DNA of 64,000 nucleotides, from contig NZ_LISX01000005.1 of the NCBI RefSeq assembly GCF_001905465.1, positions 431,386 to 495,385 of the forward strand, in the 5' to 3' direction. Position numbers and translations under genes: made by a program. This DNA comes from Kitasatospora sp. CB01950 (lineage in GTDB: Bacteria; Actinomycetota; Actinomycetes; Streptomycetales; Streptomycetaceae). Below the pieces are notes generated by a model. That model was given only the letters and a program-made list of their open reading frames with translations. It was not told the DNA's origin and did no database searches. This document shows, piece by piece, positions 7,347-15,912 of this stretch. How positions within the stretch are numbered: position 1 is the first letter of the stretch; each line of letters begins with the position of its first letter.

Positions 7347-7780
7347 AGGTCGCCCCCGGAGACGGCATTGCCGGCGGCGTCGGTGACGGCGTTCTCGGGC
7401 CGGTTGCGGCTCGCCAGCGCGTCCTTGGGGAGCGGCAGCTCGGGGCAGTCCTTCCACAGGCGGTCGAGCGAGTAGAAGGAGCGCTCCTCGGAGTGCTGGA
7501 CGTGCACGACGATGTCCAGGTAGTCGAGCAGGATCCAACGGCCCTCTCGCTCGCCCTCGCGGCGCACCGGCTTGATGTCGAGCTTGTCGCGCAGCTGGTC
7601 TTCGATCTCCTCGGCGATCGCACGAACCTGGCGGTCGTTGGCGGCGGAGGCGATCAGGAAGGCGTCGGTGATCGACAGCACCTCGCTGACGTCGAAGGCG
7701 ATGATGTCGTGCGCCAGCTTGTCGGCCGCCGCCTGTGCGGCGACGGTGATCAGTTCCTGGCTTCGGTCGGTGACGGTCAC
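7343..7780 (-). CDS. rsfS: Ribosome silencing factor RsfS
   Basis: 145 aa, the usual size plus a short tail. RsfS binds ribosomal protein L14 and blocks joining of the 30S and 50S subunits under nutrient stress. Conserved features include the FDVSEVLSITDAFLIASA strand-helix and the WILLDYLDIVVHV core. It starts at GTG 7780 with GGAAGAG upstream. It sits between the LCP-like gene and the histidine phosphatase, whose start overlaps its stop, so translation is probably coupled. The nadD-rsfS linkage is common in bacteria. Confidence 0.95.
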   Translation of the reverse strand: MTVTDRSQELITVAAQAAADKLAHDIIAFDVSEVLSITDAFLIASAANDRQVRAIAEEIEDQLRDKLDIKPVRREGEREGRWILLDYLDIVVHVQHSEERSFYSLDRLWKDCPELPLPKDALASRNRPENAVTDAAGNAVSGGDL

Positions 7781-7917
7781 GATGCTCTTCCAGATCGGCT
7801 GTGGGGATACCTACCCAGGATCTCACGAACGCGCCGGAGCCCCGGAGCGATTTCCGCCCCGGGGCCCCGGCCGCCGGACAGCACACCCTGCGACGCCGTT
7901 GGGACGCCGCCGAACCG

Positions 7918-10011
7918 CTACTGCGTGGACTTCTGCGGCGGCTGGTAATCCTTGCCGACCATCAGCACCAGGTCCGCGTTCTGCGCGTCGGTGACCTTCT
8001 TCACCACGGTGTCCGGCAGCCCCAGGCTGGTGGCCAGGCTGAGGGCCGCGGGCTTCTTGGCATCGTCGGTGTACCGGATCTCGGAGGTCGCCTGCGCGGG
8101 CGCCTTCGCGCTGGACGGCAGTGCGTCCATGCCCGAGTTGAGGACGACCACCTGCGCGGCGGCCGCCGAGGTGTCGTTGCCAGCCGCGTTCACCACCGTG
8201 ACGCGGGTGCTGCCGCCGGTGCCCTTGGCCTTGCCGAGGGTGCCGCCGAGGAGGTCCTTCACCTGCTTGCCGGCGGTGGCGTCGTCCAGGGTGCCGTCCG
8301 GCTTGGCGGTGAGCAGCGTGGTGGTCAGGTGCCCGGCCTTCGCCTGCTTGGAGAGGTTGACCAGGACGCCGGCGAGCGCGTTCTCCGGCAGCGACGGGTC
8401 GGCGACGGACATCATCCGGTGCACGTCGTCGGTGGCGTCCGCCATGGTGACCGGCATCGCGTTGATCACTGCCGCCATCACTTGCCCGAAGCGGGCGAGT
8501 TGGGCGTCCCGGGACTCGCCGGGGGCCTGCAGGGTGGCGTAGTCGACGGCTGCGCGGCCGCTCAGCGTGATGTCCTTGCCGGCCGGAGCGGCCACCTTGC
8601 CGTCGGGCTTGTTGTTCTCGCGGATCTCGGTGTTGGTGTCCACCTTGATGCCGCCGAGCTGGGAGACCAGCAGCTGCAGGTAGGGGGTGTCCAGTCGCCA
8701 GGTGCCGGCCACCTTCGCGCCGAGCACGGCGGACAGGCCGTCGCGGGTGGCGGACGCGCCGACCGCGCTCAGGGACTGACCCATCGTGGTGGTGGAGGTA
8801 TCGCCGTTGCTGGGCAGCTGGAGGGTGTCGGGGAGCAGCAGCACGGTCGCCTTCTGCCCGCCCTGGTCGTCGACCAGCAGTGCGGTGGTGACCTTCTGCT
8901 GCGGGTCGATCAGGTGGACAACGTTGACGTACCGGCCGCCGGCCGCCTTGGTCGCGTCGTTGGAGTCGTCGAACTTGCCGGACCACCACAGGTAGCCCAC
9001 CGCGCCGGCCGCCAGCACCGCCAGTGCCACCACCAGCGCGATCACCCGGTTGCGCAGCCGTCGCCGCCGCTCGGCCCGGACCTCGCTGCGGGACTCGGCG
9101 AACTTCAGCCAGTCGATGGCGTCCTCGGAGTCCTCCGTCTCCTCGTCGACGAAGTTGAACTCACCCGTGGTGTACGAGTCGTCCGCTGCGGACTTGGCCC
9201 GAGCCGCAGCCGCCGAGGCAGCCCGTCCGCCGACCAGTTCGGACGGCTCCTCCGCGTCCGCCGCCGGCCCCGACGCCGCCGCAGCCGCCCGCGCCCGGGG
9301 CGGCATCCCCGCACCGGCCGGTGCAGCGACCGGGCTCACCGACGGCACGGCCCGCCCGGCCGCCCCGGCCTGCGAAGGCACCCGCCCCTCGGCTCCCTGT
9401 CGCTCGGTCACCCGGCCGTCGAGCACCTGCCCGCCCGGCGTCTGACCGCCCGGCACCTGACCCGGTGCCTGCGGCGGCTGCTGGAAGTACCCCTGCGCGG
9501 GCTGCTGCCCGTAGTAGGCGTCACCGGACTGCTGCCCGTAGGAGTCACCGGCCGACGGCTGCCCGGCCCACTGCTGACCCGGCTGACCCGGCTGGCCGCC
9601 GAACTGCTGCTGCCCGTAACCGGATTGGTCACCGCCGTACGACTCCTGCGGGTACGCCCCGTGCTGCCCGGACTGCTGCCCGGACTGCTGCGCGCCCTGC
9701 TGGTCGTACCGGCCGTAGGGATCGGCCTGCCCGTACGGCTGTTGCTGCTGCCCGTACGCCTGCTGCCCGTAGTCGGACTGCCCGTACCCCGACGAGTCGT
9801 ACCCCGCCGAGTTGTATCCGGACGGGTCGTACCCGGGCTGCTCGAATCCCTGCTGCTCGAACCCCTGCTGCTGGTAAGGCTGTTGTTCGTACGGCTGCTG
9901 CTCGTAGGCCTGCTGTTCGTACCCCTGCTGCGGGTAGTGCCCGGGCTGCTGCGGGTAGGGCGGTTGGGGTTGGCGGCCGTACCACTGTTCGTCGTCGGAC
10001 GTTCCGGTCAT
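7918..10011 (-). CDS. LCP (LytR-CpsA-Psr)-like membrane protein with Tyr/Gln-rich cytoplasmic region
   Basis: 697 aa from ATG 10011 (GGAGGG upstream). Residues 1-130 are repeats of Tyr, Gln, Pro and Gly (YEQQPYEQQ-type); residues 130-300 are Ala/Pro/Gly-rich; one membrane helix lies near 318-340. Outside is an LCP-like fold (LDTPYLQLLVSQLGGIKV, then LSGRAAVDYATLQAPGESRDAQLARFGQ) and a C-terminal LytR_C domain (STRVTVVNAAG). LCP enzymes attach wall glycopolymers to peptidoglycan. Here the usual arginine-rich sites are replaced (YATLQAP instead of an RARH-type motif), so it may be non-catalytic. It lies 17 nt after nadD. Confidence 0.85.
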   Translation of the reverse strand: MTGTSDDEQWYGRQPQPPYPQQPGHYPQQGYEQQAYEQQPYEQQPYQQQGFEQQGFEQPGYDPSGYNSAGYDSSGYGQSDYGQQAYGQQQQPYGQADPYGRYDQQGAQQSGQQSGQHGAYPQESYGGDQSGYGQQQFGGQPGQPGQQWAGQPSAGDSYGQQSGDAYYGQQPAQGYFQQPPQAPGQVPGGQTPGGQVLDGRVTERQGAEGRVPSQAGAAGRAVPSVSPVAAPAGAGMPPRARAAAAASGPAADAEEPSELVGGRAASAAAARAKSAADDSYTTGEFNFVDEETEDSEDAIDWLKFAESRSEVRAERRRRLRNRVIALVVALAVLAAGAVGYLWWSGKFDDSNDATKAAGGRYVNVVHLIDPQQKVTTALLVDDQGGQKATVLLLPDTLQLPSNGDTSTTTMGQSLSAVGASATRDGLSAVLGAKVAGTWRLDTPYLQLLVSQLGGIKVDTNTEIRENNKPDGKVAAPAGKDITLSGRAAVDYATLQAPGESRDAQLARFGQVMAAVINAMPVTMADATDDVHRMMSVADPSLPENALAGVLVNLSKQAKAGHLTTTLLTAKPDGTLDDATAGKQVKDLLGGTLGKAKGTGGSTRVTVVNAAGNDTSAAAAQVVVLNSGMDALPSSAKAPAQATSEIRYTDDAKKPAALSLATSLGLPDTVVKKVTDAQNADLVLMVGKDYQPPQKSTQ

Positions 10012-10028
10012 GTCTTCCCTCCGGGGGA

Positions 10029-10694
10029 TCAGGGCCGGGCCGACGCGTACAGCGCCCGCTTGTGGATGTAACGGACCACGCCGTCCGGCACCAGGTACCA
10101 GATGGGTTCGTCCTTGGCGACCCGCATCCGGCAGTCGGTGGAGGAGATGGCGAGGGCGGGCACCTCGACGAGGGAGACGCCGCCGACCGGCAGACCGGTG
10201 TCGGAGAGAGTATGGCCCGGCCTGGTGCAGCCGATGAAGTGCGCGAGGTCGAAGAGTTCCTCGGGGGAGCGCCAGGAGATGATCTGGGCCAGGGCGTCGG
10301 CACCGGTGATGAAGAAGAGTTCGGCGTCGGGGTGCAGGGCCTGCAGCTCGCGGAGGGTGTCGACGGTGTAGGTGGGGCCGTTGCGGTCGATGTCGATCCG
10401 GCTGACGGAGAACTGGGGGTTCTCTGCGGTGGCGATCACCGTCATCAGGTAGCGGTCCTCGGCCGGCGAGACGTGCCGGTCGGACTTCTGCCAGGGCTGC
10501 CCGGTGGGGACGAAGATCACCTCGTCCAGGTGGAAGGCGCTGGCCACCTCGCTCGCGGCGACCAGGTGCCCGTGGTGGATGGGGTCGAAGGTGCCGCCCA
10601 TCACTCCCAGCCGACGTCGCTCACGCGGCGTACTGAACGGCGCAGGGGTGCCCGGCGCGGTGTCCGTCCCGGAGGTGTCGACCTGCTCTCTCAT
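10029..10694 (-). CDS. nadD: Nicotinate-nucleotide adenylyltransferase
   Basis: 221 aa. It joins nicotinate mononucleotide and ATP to make deamido-NAD in NAD synthesis. It shows GGTFDPIHHGHL with the HxGH motif, and ISSTDCR with the ISSTxxR motif of the nucleotidyltransferase fold. The ATG at 10694 gives a short polar extension before the core. TAATGT stands 8 nt upstream, so the mRNA may be leaderless. It is first of the run nadD, LCP-like gene, rsfS, phosphatase. Confidence 0.95.
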   Translation of the reverse strand: MREQVDTSGTDTAPGTPAPFSTPRERRRLGVMGGTFDPIHHGHLVAASEVASAFHLDEVIFVPTGQPWQKSDRHVSPAEDRYLMTVIATAENPQFSVSRIDIDRNGPTYTVDTLRELQALHPDAELFFITGADALAQIISWRSPEELFDLAHFIGCTRPGHTLSDTGLPVGGVSLVEVPALAISSTDCRMRVAKDEPIWYLVPDGVVRYIHKRALYASARP

Positions 10695-10798
10695 GGCGCT
10701 ACACATTACGCGACCCGGGTGTCCCGGGGATTCCGCCCGTTCGCGGGCCCCGGGCACTCCGTGTCCGCCGCCGCGCGGGGGCGGCGGTGCGGCCGGGG

Positions 10799-10948
10799 TC
10801 AGCGGTCGCGGTTGAAGCGCGTGGTGAGGAACAGCAGCAGCAGCAGGATGAACAGAGCCGCGCCGCCCGTCAGGAAGGGGTTGAGGCTGTCGTGGTTACC
10901 GCCCTCTTCGGCGAGGACGGCAAGAGCGGGCAGGGCAGCAGTGCTCAT
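10799..10948 (-). CDS. 49-aa single-pass membrane protein
   Basis: The frame reads MSTAALPALAVLAEEGG, then a linker, then a hydrophobic run ALFILLLLLFL and a basic end TTRFNRDR. The N-terminal part is probably outside and the basic tail inside. GAGAAGG lies 14 nt before the ATG at 10948. From memory, a very similar small protein sits upstream of nadD in other Streptomycetaceae. Function unknown. It is short enough for gene callers to miss. Confidence 0.7.
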   Translation of the reverse strand: MSTAALPALAVLAEEGGNHDSLNPFLTGGAALFILLLLLFLTTRFNRDR

Positions 10949-11134
10949 GATCGGCGGGACCTTCTCGGCTCGGTGAGGACCAGGCGGTCACGGACCGTGC
11001 GGCCCGCGGGCTCATCGTACGGGGGCCTGACACGCAACCGCATGGCGGCCCACCGCGTCTGACCACCCGTGAGCCGTCCCCGGCCACCGCCCGGCCCTCG
11101 GTCCCGCGCCCACAGGCAGCACCGGTACGGGAGT

Positions 11135-11335
11135 TCAGCTCCGGTCGGCGGCCTCGGCGCGCACCTGCTCGCGCTCGGCGTCGCGCTTGGCGCCGTCGCG
11201 GCCGGCCCGCGCGATCGCCCACACCAGCAGACCGACTCCGACGAAGGAGGCGATCAGGATGATCCTCAGGAACAGGCCGGGGCCGTTCTCGCTGGAGATC
11301 GGTCCGGCGAGCTGGACCAGGTCGGCAGGGGACAT
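11135..11335 (-). CDS. Small membrane protein, function unknown
   Basis: 66 aa from ATG 11335; a GTG one codon earlier is less well spaced from GGAG. One hydrophobic helix (residues about 22-43, LFLRIILIASFVGVGLLVW) is followed by a charged tail rich in Arg, Glu and Asp. It is divergent from the M48 protease gene and upstream of the 49-aa protein gene. No named family recognised. Confidence 0.6.
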   Translation of the reverse strand: MSPADLVQLAGPISSENGPGLFLRIILIASFVGVGLLVWAIARAGRDGAKRDAEREQVRAEAADRS

Positions 11336-11609
11336 CACGGGCTCCTTTTCGGTACGGCACAGCCAGCGTAGACCCGTTTACCGCCACGCCCGCCCCACAC
11401 CCCGCCCCGACAAGCACCGGCCCAGCACCGCACCGCACCCGAACCCGCCCCGCCGCGGTACCCGGAGCCCCGGCCCGGCCCCCGACCCGCCATGACCGAC
11501 GGCGTACCGTGACGCCCGGGGACGAGTGCGGGCACACCGACGTTCATCAGAAAAGCAGCGGGGGCCGGCCACGGGAGCCGGTGCCGGCGTCGATCCAGGA
11601 GGGTACGCA

Positions 11610-12683
11610 ATGACCGACATGACCAAGGGCACCGCGCCGAGCCGCCGCCGTCAGCGGTTCCCGGAGATCTCCACCCGCGCCTGGGAGCACCCGGCGGACC
11701 GTTCGGGCCTGGTGGCGCTCCGCAAGCTGAGCGGTTTCGACGACATCCTGAAGAAGCTGGCCGGCCTGGTGTCCGAGCGCAGCGTGCGACTGCTGTTCCT
11801 GGCCACGGCGGTCAAGACCTCGGAGCGCCAGTTCCCGGAGCTGTACGACATGGTCCGGGACGCGGCGTACGTGCTGGACCTGGAGAAGGTCCCGGACCTG
11901 TACGTGACCCAGGACCCGAAGGTCAACGCGTACTGCATCGGCATGGACACCCCGGTCATCGTGGTGACCACCGGCCTGGTCGACCTGATGGACGAGGAGG
12001 AGCTGCGCGCGGTGATCGGCCACGAGGTCGGTCACGCGATGTCGGGGCACGCGGTCTACCAGACGATGCTGCTGATCCTCACCAACCTGGCGACCCGGAT
12101 CGGCTGGCTGCCGCTGGGCAACCTGGCGATCATGGCGGTCATCACGGCGCTCAAGGAGTGGTTCCGCAAGGCCGAGCTCTCCAGCGACCGGGCAGGCCTG
12201 CTGGCCGGTCAGGACCTGCAGGCGTCGATGCGCGGCCTGATGAAGCTGGCCGGCGGCGCGAACATGGCCGAGATGAACGTGGACGCGTTCCTGGAGCAGG
12301 CCGCCGAGTACGACAAGGCGGGCGACCTGCGCGACAGCGTGCTGAAGCTGCTGCAGGTGCTGCCGCAGACCCACCCGTTCGCGGTGGTGCGGGTGGCGGC
12401 GCTGAAGAAGTGGGCGGAGAGCGAGGAGTACCGCTCGATCATGGCGGGCGCGTACCCGCGCCGCGGCGACGACCCGGACACCTCGATCGGCGCGCAGTGG
12501 AAGGCCGCCGCCGACTCGTACTCGCAGTCGGTGAAGGAAAGCAAGGACCCGCTGATGGGCCTGCTGCGCGAGTTCACCAACGGTGTCGGCACGGTCGGCG
12601 GCAAGCTCCGCGACACCTTCACCGGCGCCGGCGCCGGCCGCACCAACGGCAGCAGCTCCGACAAGAGCGAGCAGCAGGACTGA
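11610..12683 (+). CDS. M48 family zinc metalloprotease (HtpX-like)
   Basis: 357 aa from ATG 11610 with a perfect AGGAGGG. The zinc site HEVGH is at residues 138-142, with SSDRAG downstream supplying the third-ligand region. Two hydrophobic stretches after the HEVGH (about 150-182) may be membrane-associated. M48 proteases of this type degrade damaged membrane proteins or lipoprotein peptides; the substrate here is unknown. It is convergent with the gene at 12702, only 18 nt away and without a clear terminator between. Confidence 0.9.
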   Translation: MTDMTKGTAPSRRRQRFPEISTRAWEHPADRSGLVALRKLSGFDDILKKLAGLVSERSVRLLFLATAVKTSERQFPELYDMVRDAAYVLDLEKVPDLYVTQDPKVNAYCIGMDTPVIVVTTGLVDLMDEEELRAVIGHEVGHAMSGHAVYQTMLLILTNLATRIGWLPLGNLAIMAVITALKEWFRKAELSSDRAGLLAGQDLQASMRGLMKLAGGANMAEMNVDAFLEQAAEYDKAGDLRDSVLKLLQVLPQTHPFAVVRVAALKKWAESEEYRSIMAGAYPRRGDDPDTSIGAQWKAAADSYSQSVKESKDPLMGLLREFTNGVGTVGGKLRDTFTGAGAGRTNGSSSDKSEQQD

Positions 12684-12701
12684 TCCGGCAGCGCGGGGCG
12701 C

Positions 12702-13763
12702 TCAGCCGGTGATCGGCCCGAGCACCCCGCAGCTCTGCCAGGCCGGCCGGCTGTGGTCGGTCGGGTTCACGGCGGGCGGGGTGCTCGGGTGCACGCCCGC
12801 CGCCGTGGCCAACATCGGCTGCAGGTAGTCGCTCTGCACGGTGCCGCACCCGGTGGGCCCGGCCTGGACGGTGGAGTCGACGACCCGGACCCGCCCGGCA
12901 TCCAGGTCGGCCCGGTCGACGTCGATCCGCACCTCGCGGCGCACCGCGTACAGCGTGACGGAGGTGTCGCTGGTGGTGCCGGCCGGGCGCAGCGCGTAGA
13001 TCAGGGTGTGGTCGGCAGTGATCTCCAGCGTGGCGGGGTCGAGTTCGCCGACCTGGACGTTGCCGGTGACCATCACGGTGTTGCTGGCCAGCGCGACCTG
13101 TCCGGGGTCGAAGCGCACCATCCAGCCGGTGGCGGCGTGGTGCTGGTCGTCGCGCGGGGCGTTGATGCTGTCGTCGTACTGGGCGAGTTCGCCGGAAGTG
13201 ATCAGGTCCCGAACCTGGCCGGTCTCGTTGGCGGTCAGGGTGGCGGGGGTCAGCTCGGAGACCACCAGGTACTGCTGGGTGGCGTTCAGGGCACGCTGGA
13301 CGTCCGTCCCGGCGAAGTGCGCGGTGGACGAGGCGGGGGGCATGCCGAGGCCCGCCCGGCCGTCCGCGTAGCCGGGTGGCAGCGCGGCGAACGGGTGGGC
13401 GGGGTCGGAAACGGCCCCGACCGTGCCGGACGGGCTGAGCGGGGTGACGGCGGCGGTCAGCTGGGTCCCGCTGGGCGGGACGATCTGGCCGTGCGGGGAG
13501 CTGACCCCGAAGTAGACGGCCGCGGCGAATGCCATCACCACCAGGAGCAGCAGGATCACGGCCTGCCGGGGCAGCGACCCGAACCAGCCCCAGCCGCGTG
13601 TCCGGGTGGCCCGGCCGAACGCGCCGGCCAGCCGTTCCTGCGCGGAGAGCTCCTGGATCCGGGCAGCTTTTACGAACGATTCGTCGAAGACGACGGACCG
13701 GAACTCGTCATCGTCGGAACCACCGTCGGGCGTGCCCTCGGGAGGCTCGCGCCGGTCACCCAT
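12702..13763 (-). CDS. Single-pass membrane protein with N-terminal VVFDESFV motif
   Basis: 353 aa. The cytoplasmic N-terminus carries DDDEFRSVVFDESFVKAARI (residues about 17-36). One membrane helix (about 67-88) follows, then a large extracytoplasmic domain ending in two cysteines (TGCGTVQSDY, SCGVLGP). It resembles conserved membrane or secreted proteins of streptomycetes with no assigned function. Its N-terminal motif is shared with the next gene upstream (13851-14420), so the two may act together. TACCCT 6 nt before the ATG suggests a leaderless transcript. Confidence 0.75.
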   Translation of the reverse strand: MGDRREPPEGTPDGGSDDDEFRSVVFDESFVKAARIQELSAQERLAGAFGRATRTRGWGWFGSLPRQAVILLLLVVMAFAAAVYFGVSSPHGQIVPPSGTQLTAAVTPLSPSGTVGAVSDPAHPFAALPPGYADGRAGLGMPPASSTAHFAGTDVQRALNATQQYLVVSELTPATLTANETGQVRDLITSGELAQYDDSINAPRDDQHHAATGWMVRFDPGQVALASNTVMVTGNVQVGELDPATLEITADHTLIYALRPAGTTSDTSVTLYAVRREVRIDVDRADLDAGRVRVVDSTVQAGPTGCGTVQSDYLQPMLATAAGVHPSTPPAVNPTDHSRPAWQSCGVLGPITG

Positions 13764-13850
13764 GACACCAGGGTAGGCTCGCGCACCGCCCGCGACGAGA
13801 CGCGCGCGAATAACGAGACCGCCACGGCGGCCGAGCGACGGCCGGCCCGG

Positions 13851-14420
13851 TCAGCCCGCCGGGACGGCCACCGTCACGGGCGGCTGCACGGAGGGCGTCG
13901 CGCCGGGGCTGCTGGTCCCGCTGGACGGCCGGGCGGGTGACTCGGGGGCGTTGCCGACACCCCGATACACGGCGGCGACGGCCAGCGCGACCACGCCGAT
14001 GCCCATCACCACGGCCAGCACCCAGGCCACCGGCCGGTGCCAGCGCTGCTGGGCGACGGTGCCGCCGCGCAGCGGGTCGAAGGGCCGCAGGCGCGAGCGG
14101 CGGGTGCGCCGGTGCTGCCGGTCGCCGCCCGACCACGGGTCGGGGTAGAAGCGGTCCTCGTCCAGTCCTCCGGGCGGCGGGCGCAGCTCCAACGGCAGCA
14201 CCTCGCTCCCGGAGGTGAACTCGTAGCTCCGAGCCGCACCGGCCTGTTCCGGCTCGAACCTGGTCTCGGCGGCGGCGAGTTGCCGCTCCCGGGCGCTCGG
14301 CTCGTGCACGGCGGCGGAGCGGACGAAGCTCTCGTCGAAGACCACGGTGGCGAACTCGTCGTCCGCACCACCGTGGTCGGCGCCGTCGGAGTACGGCGAG
14401 CCCCCCACGTCCTCAGCCAT
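13851..14420 (-). CDS. Single-pass membrane protein, paralogous N-terminus (VVFDESFV)
   Basis: 189 aa from ATG 14420; a TTG three codons earlier is less likely. The N-terminus has DDEFATVVFDESFVRSA, nearly the same as the neighbour at 12702-13763. A basic segment (QHRRTRRSRLRPF) precedes one membrane helix near residues 132-152, and a Pro/Ser/Thr tail follows. There is no extracellular domain of note. TACATT lies 7 nt before the ATG, so it may be leaderless. Function unknown. Confidence 0.7.
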   Translation of the reverse strand: MAEDVGGSPYSDGADHGGADDEFATVVFDESFVRSAAVHEPSARERQLAAAETRFEPEQAGAARSYEFTSGSEVLPLELRPPPGGLDEDRFYPDPWSGGDRQHRRTRRSRLRPFDPLRGGTVAQQRWHRPVAWVLAVVMGIGVVALAVAAVYRGVGNAPESPARPSSGTSSPGATPSVQPPVTVAVPAG

Positions 14421-14490
14421 GGAACTCAATGTATTACCGGCCGGGGCGTTTGTCTGTGGGTCGGGCCGATCGGGTCTGTGACGCTTTCGG

Positions 14491-15819
14491 CTACCGGCCG
14501 CCGTGCCCGTCGGCGCCGCCGACGGTCTGCTCGGCCTCGCCGCGCACGTGGCCGTCGCCGGTCACGATGTACTTGGTGCTGGTCAGCTCCGGCAGACCCA
14601 TCGGGCCGCGGGCGTGCAGCTTCTGGGTGGAGATGCCGATCTCCGCGCCGAAGCCGAATTCGCCCCCGTCGGTGAACCGCGTCGAAGCGTTGACGGCCAC
14701 CGTGGTGGAGTCGACGAGCTGGGTGAAGCGGCGGGCGGCGGCCTGCGAGGTGGTGACGATCGCCTCGGTGTGGCCCGAGGAGTACCGGCGGATGTGGTCC
14801 ACGGCGGCCTCCAGCGAGGGCACCACGGCGGCCGCCAGGTCCAGCGACAGGTACTCGGTGCCCCAGTCCTCCTCGGTCGCCGGGACGGCCGTCACGCCGG
14901 TGCCCTCGGCGGCCTTCAGCACCGCGCCGTCGCCGTGCACGGTGACGCCCGCCCCGGCCAGGGCGGCCAGCGCGAGCGGCAGGAAGGCGTCCGCGACGTC
15001 CTGGTGCACCAGCAGGGTCTCGGCGGCGTTGCAGACGCTGACCCGCTGTGCCTTGGAGTTCAGCAGCACGCCGACGGCCATCGCCAGGTCGGTCTGCGCG
15101 TCCACGTACACGTGGCAGTTGCCGGTGCCGGTCTCGATCACGGGGACGGTGGAGCCCTCCACCACAGTGCGGATCAGCGAGGCGCCGCCGCGCGGGATCA
15201 GCACGTCGACCAGGCCGCGGGCGCGCATCAGCTGCTGCACCGACTCGCGGCTCTCCCCCGGCACCAGCTGGATCACGTCGGCCGGCAGGCCCGCCCCGGC
15301 AACCGCCGTGCGCAGCACCTCCACCAGCGCCGTGTTGGAGCGGTACGCGGAGCCGGAGCCGCGCAGCAGCACCGCGTTGCCGGACTTCAGGCAGAGCGCC
15401 GCGGCGTCCACCGTGACGTTCGGCCGGGCCTCGTAGATGATGCCGACCACGCCGAGCGGCACCCGCACCTGGCGGACGTCCAGCCCGTTCGGCAGGGTGT
15501 AGCCGCGCACCACCTCGCCCACCGGGTCGGGCAGGCCGACCACGCTGCGCACGTCGGCGGCGATCGCGGCGATCCGCTCCTCGGTCAGCGTCAGCCGGTC
15601 GATCACCGACTCCGCGGTGCCGGCCTCGCGGGCCCGGGCGACGTCCTCGGCGTTGGCGGCGGTGATCTCCGCGGCCCGGGCGACCAGCGCGTCCGCGATC
15701 GCCAGCAGCGCGGCGTCCTTCACCGATCGCGGCACTGGCGCCAGGGCGGCGGCCGCCTCCCGGGCACGGCGCGCGGCGGCGAGGACGGGGCTGTCGACGG
15801 TGGCGGTGAGGTCGCTCAT
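14491..15819 (-). CDS. proA: Glutamate-5-semialdehyde dehydrogenase (gamma-glutamyl phosphate reductase)
   Basis: 442 aa. It reduces gamma-glutamyl phosphate with NADPH in the second step of proline synthesis. The aldehyde-dehydrogenase fold is clear: GVVGIIYEARPNVTVDAAALCLKSGN, then the catalytic cysteine region VSVCNAAETLLVH, and FGFGAEIGISTQKLHARGPMG near the end. proB lies upstream on the same strand with one hypothetical gene between them, so proline genes are loosely clustered. Confidence 0.97.
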   Translation of the reverse strand: MSDLTATVDSPVLAAARRAREAAAALAPVPRSVKDAALLAIADALVARAAEITAANAEDVARAREAGTAESVIDRLTLTEERIAAIAADVRSVVGLPDPVGEVVRGYTLPNGLDVRQVRVPLGVVGIIYEARPNVTVDAAALCLKSGNAVLLRGSGSAYRSNTALVEVLRTAVAGAGLPADVIQLVPGESRESVQQLMRARGLVDVLIPRGGASLIRTVVEGSTVPVIETGTGNCHVYVDAQTDLAMAVGVLLNSKAQRVSVCNAAETLLVHQDVADAFLPLALAALAGAGVTVHGDGAVLKAAEGTGVTAVPATEEDWGTEYLSLDLAAAVVPSLEAAVDHIRRYSSGHTEAIVTTSQAAARRFTQLVDSTTVAVNASTRFTDGGEFGFGAEIGISTQKLHARGPMGLPELTSTKYIVTGDGHVRGEAEQTVGGADGHGGR

Positions 15820-15912
15820 GGCCCCCAGCCTAGCGAGACAGCGGCACCGCCCCGGCGCACATTTCGCCCGCTGAGACGCCCCGGAGGCCTACCAGGCCGC
15901 GCCCCGGCCCGG

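Noticed and set aside
1263..7475. A 2070-codon open frame on the plus strand
   Set aside because: It runs antisense to leuS, the TPR regulator and the tRNA-Ala genes. Its protein is Val/Gly/Asp/His-rich with no domains, the usual shadow of GC-rich coding DNA.
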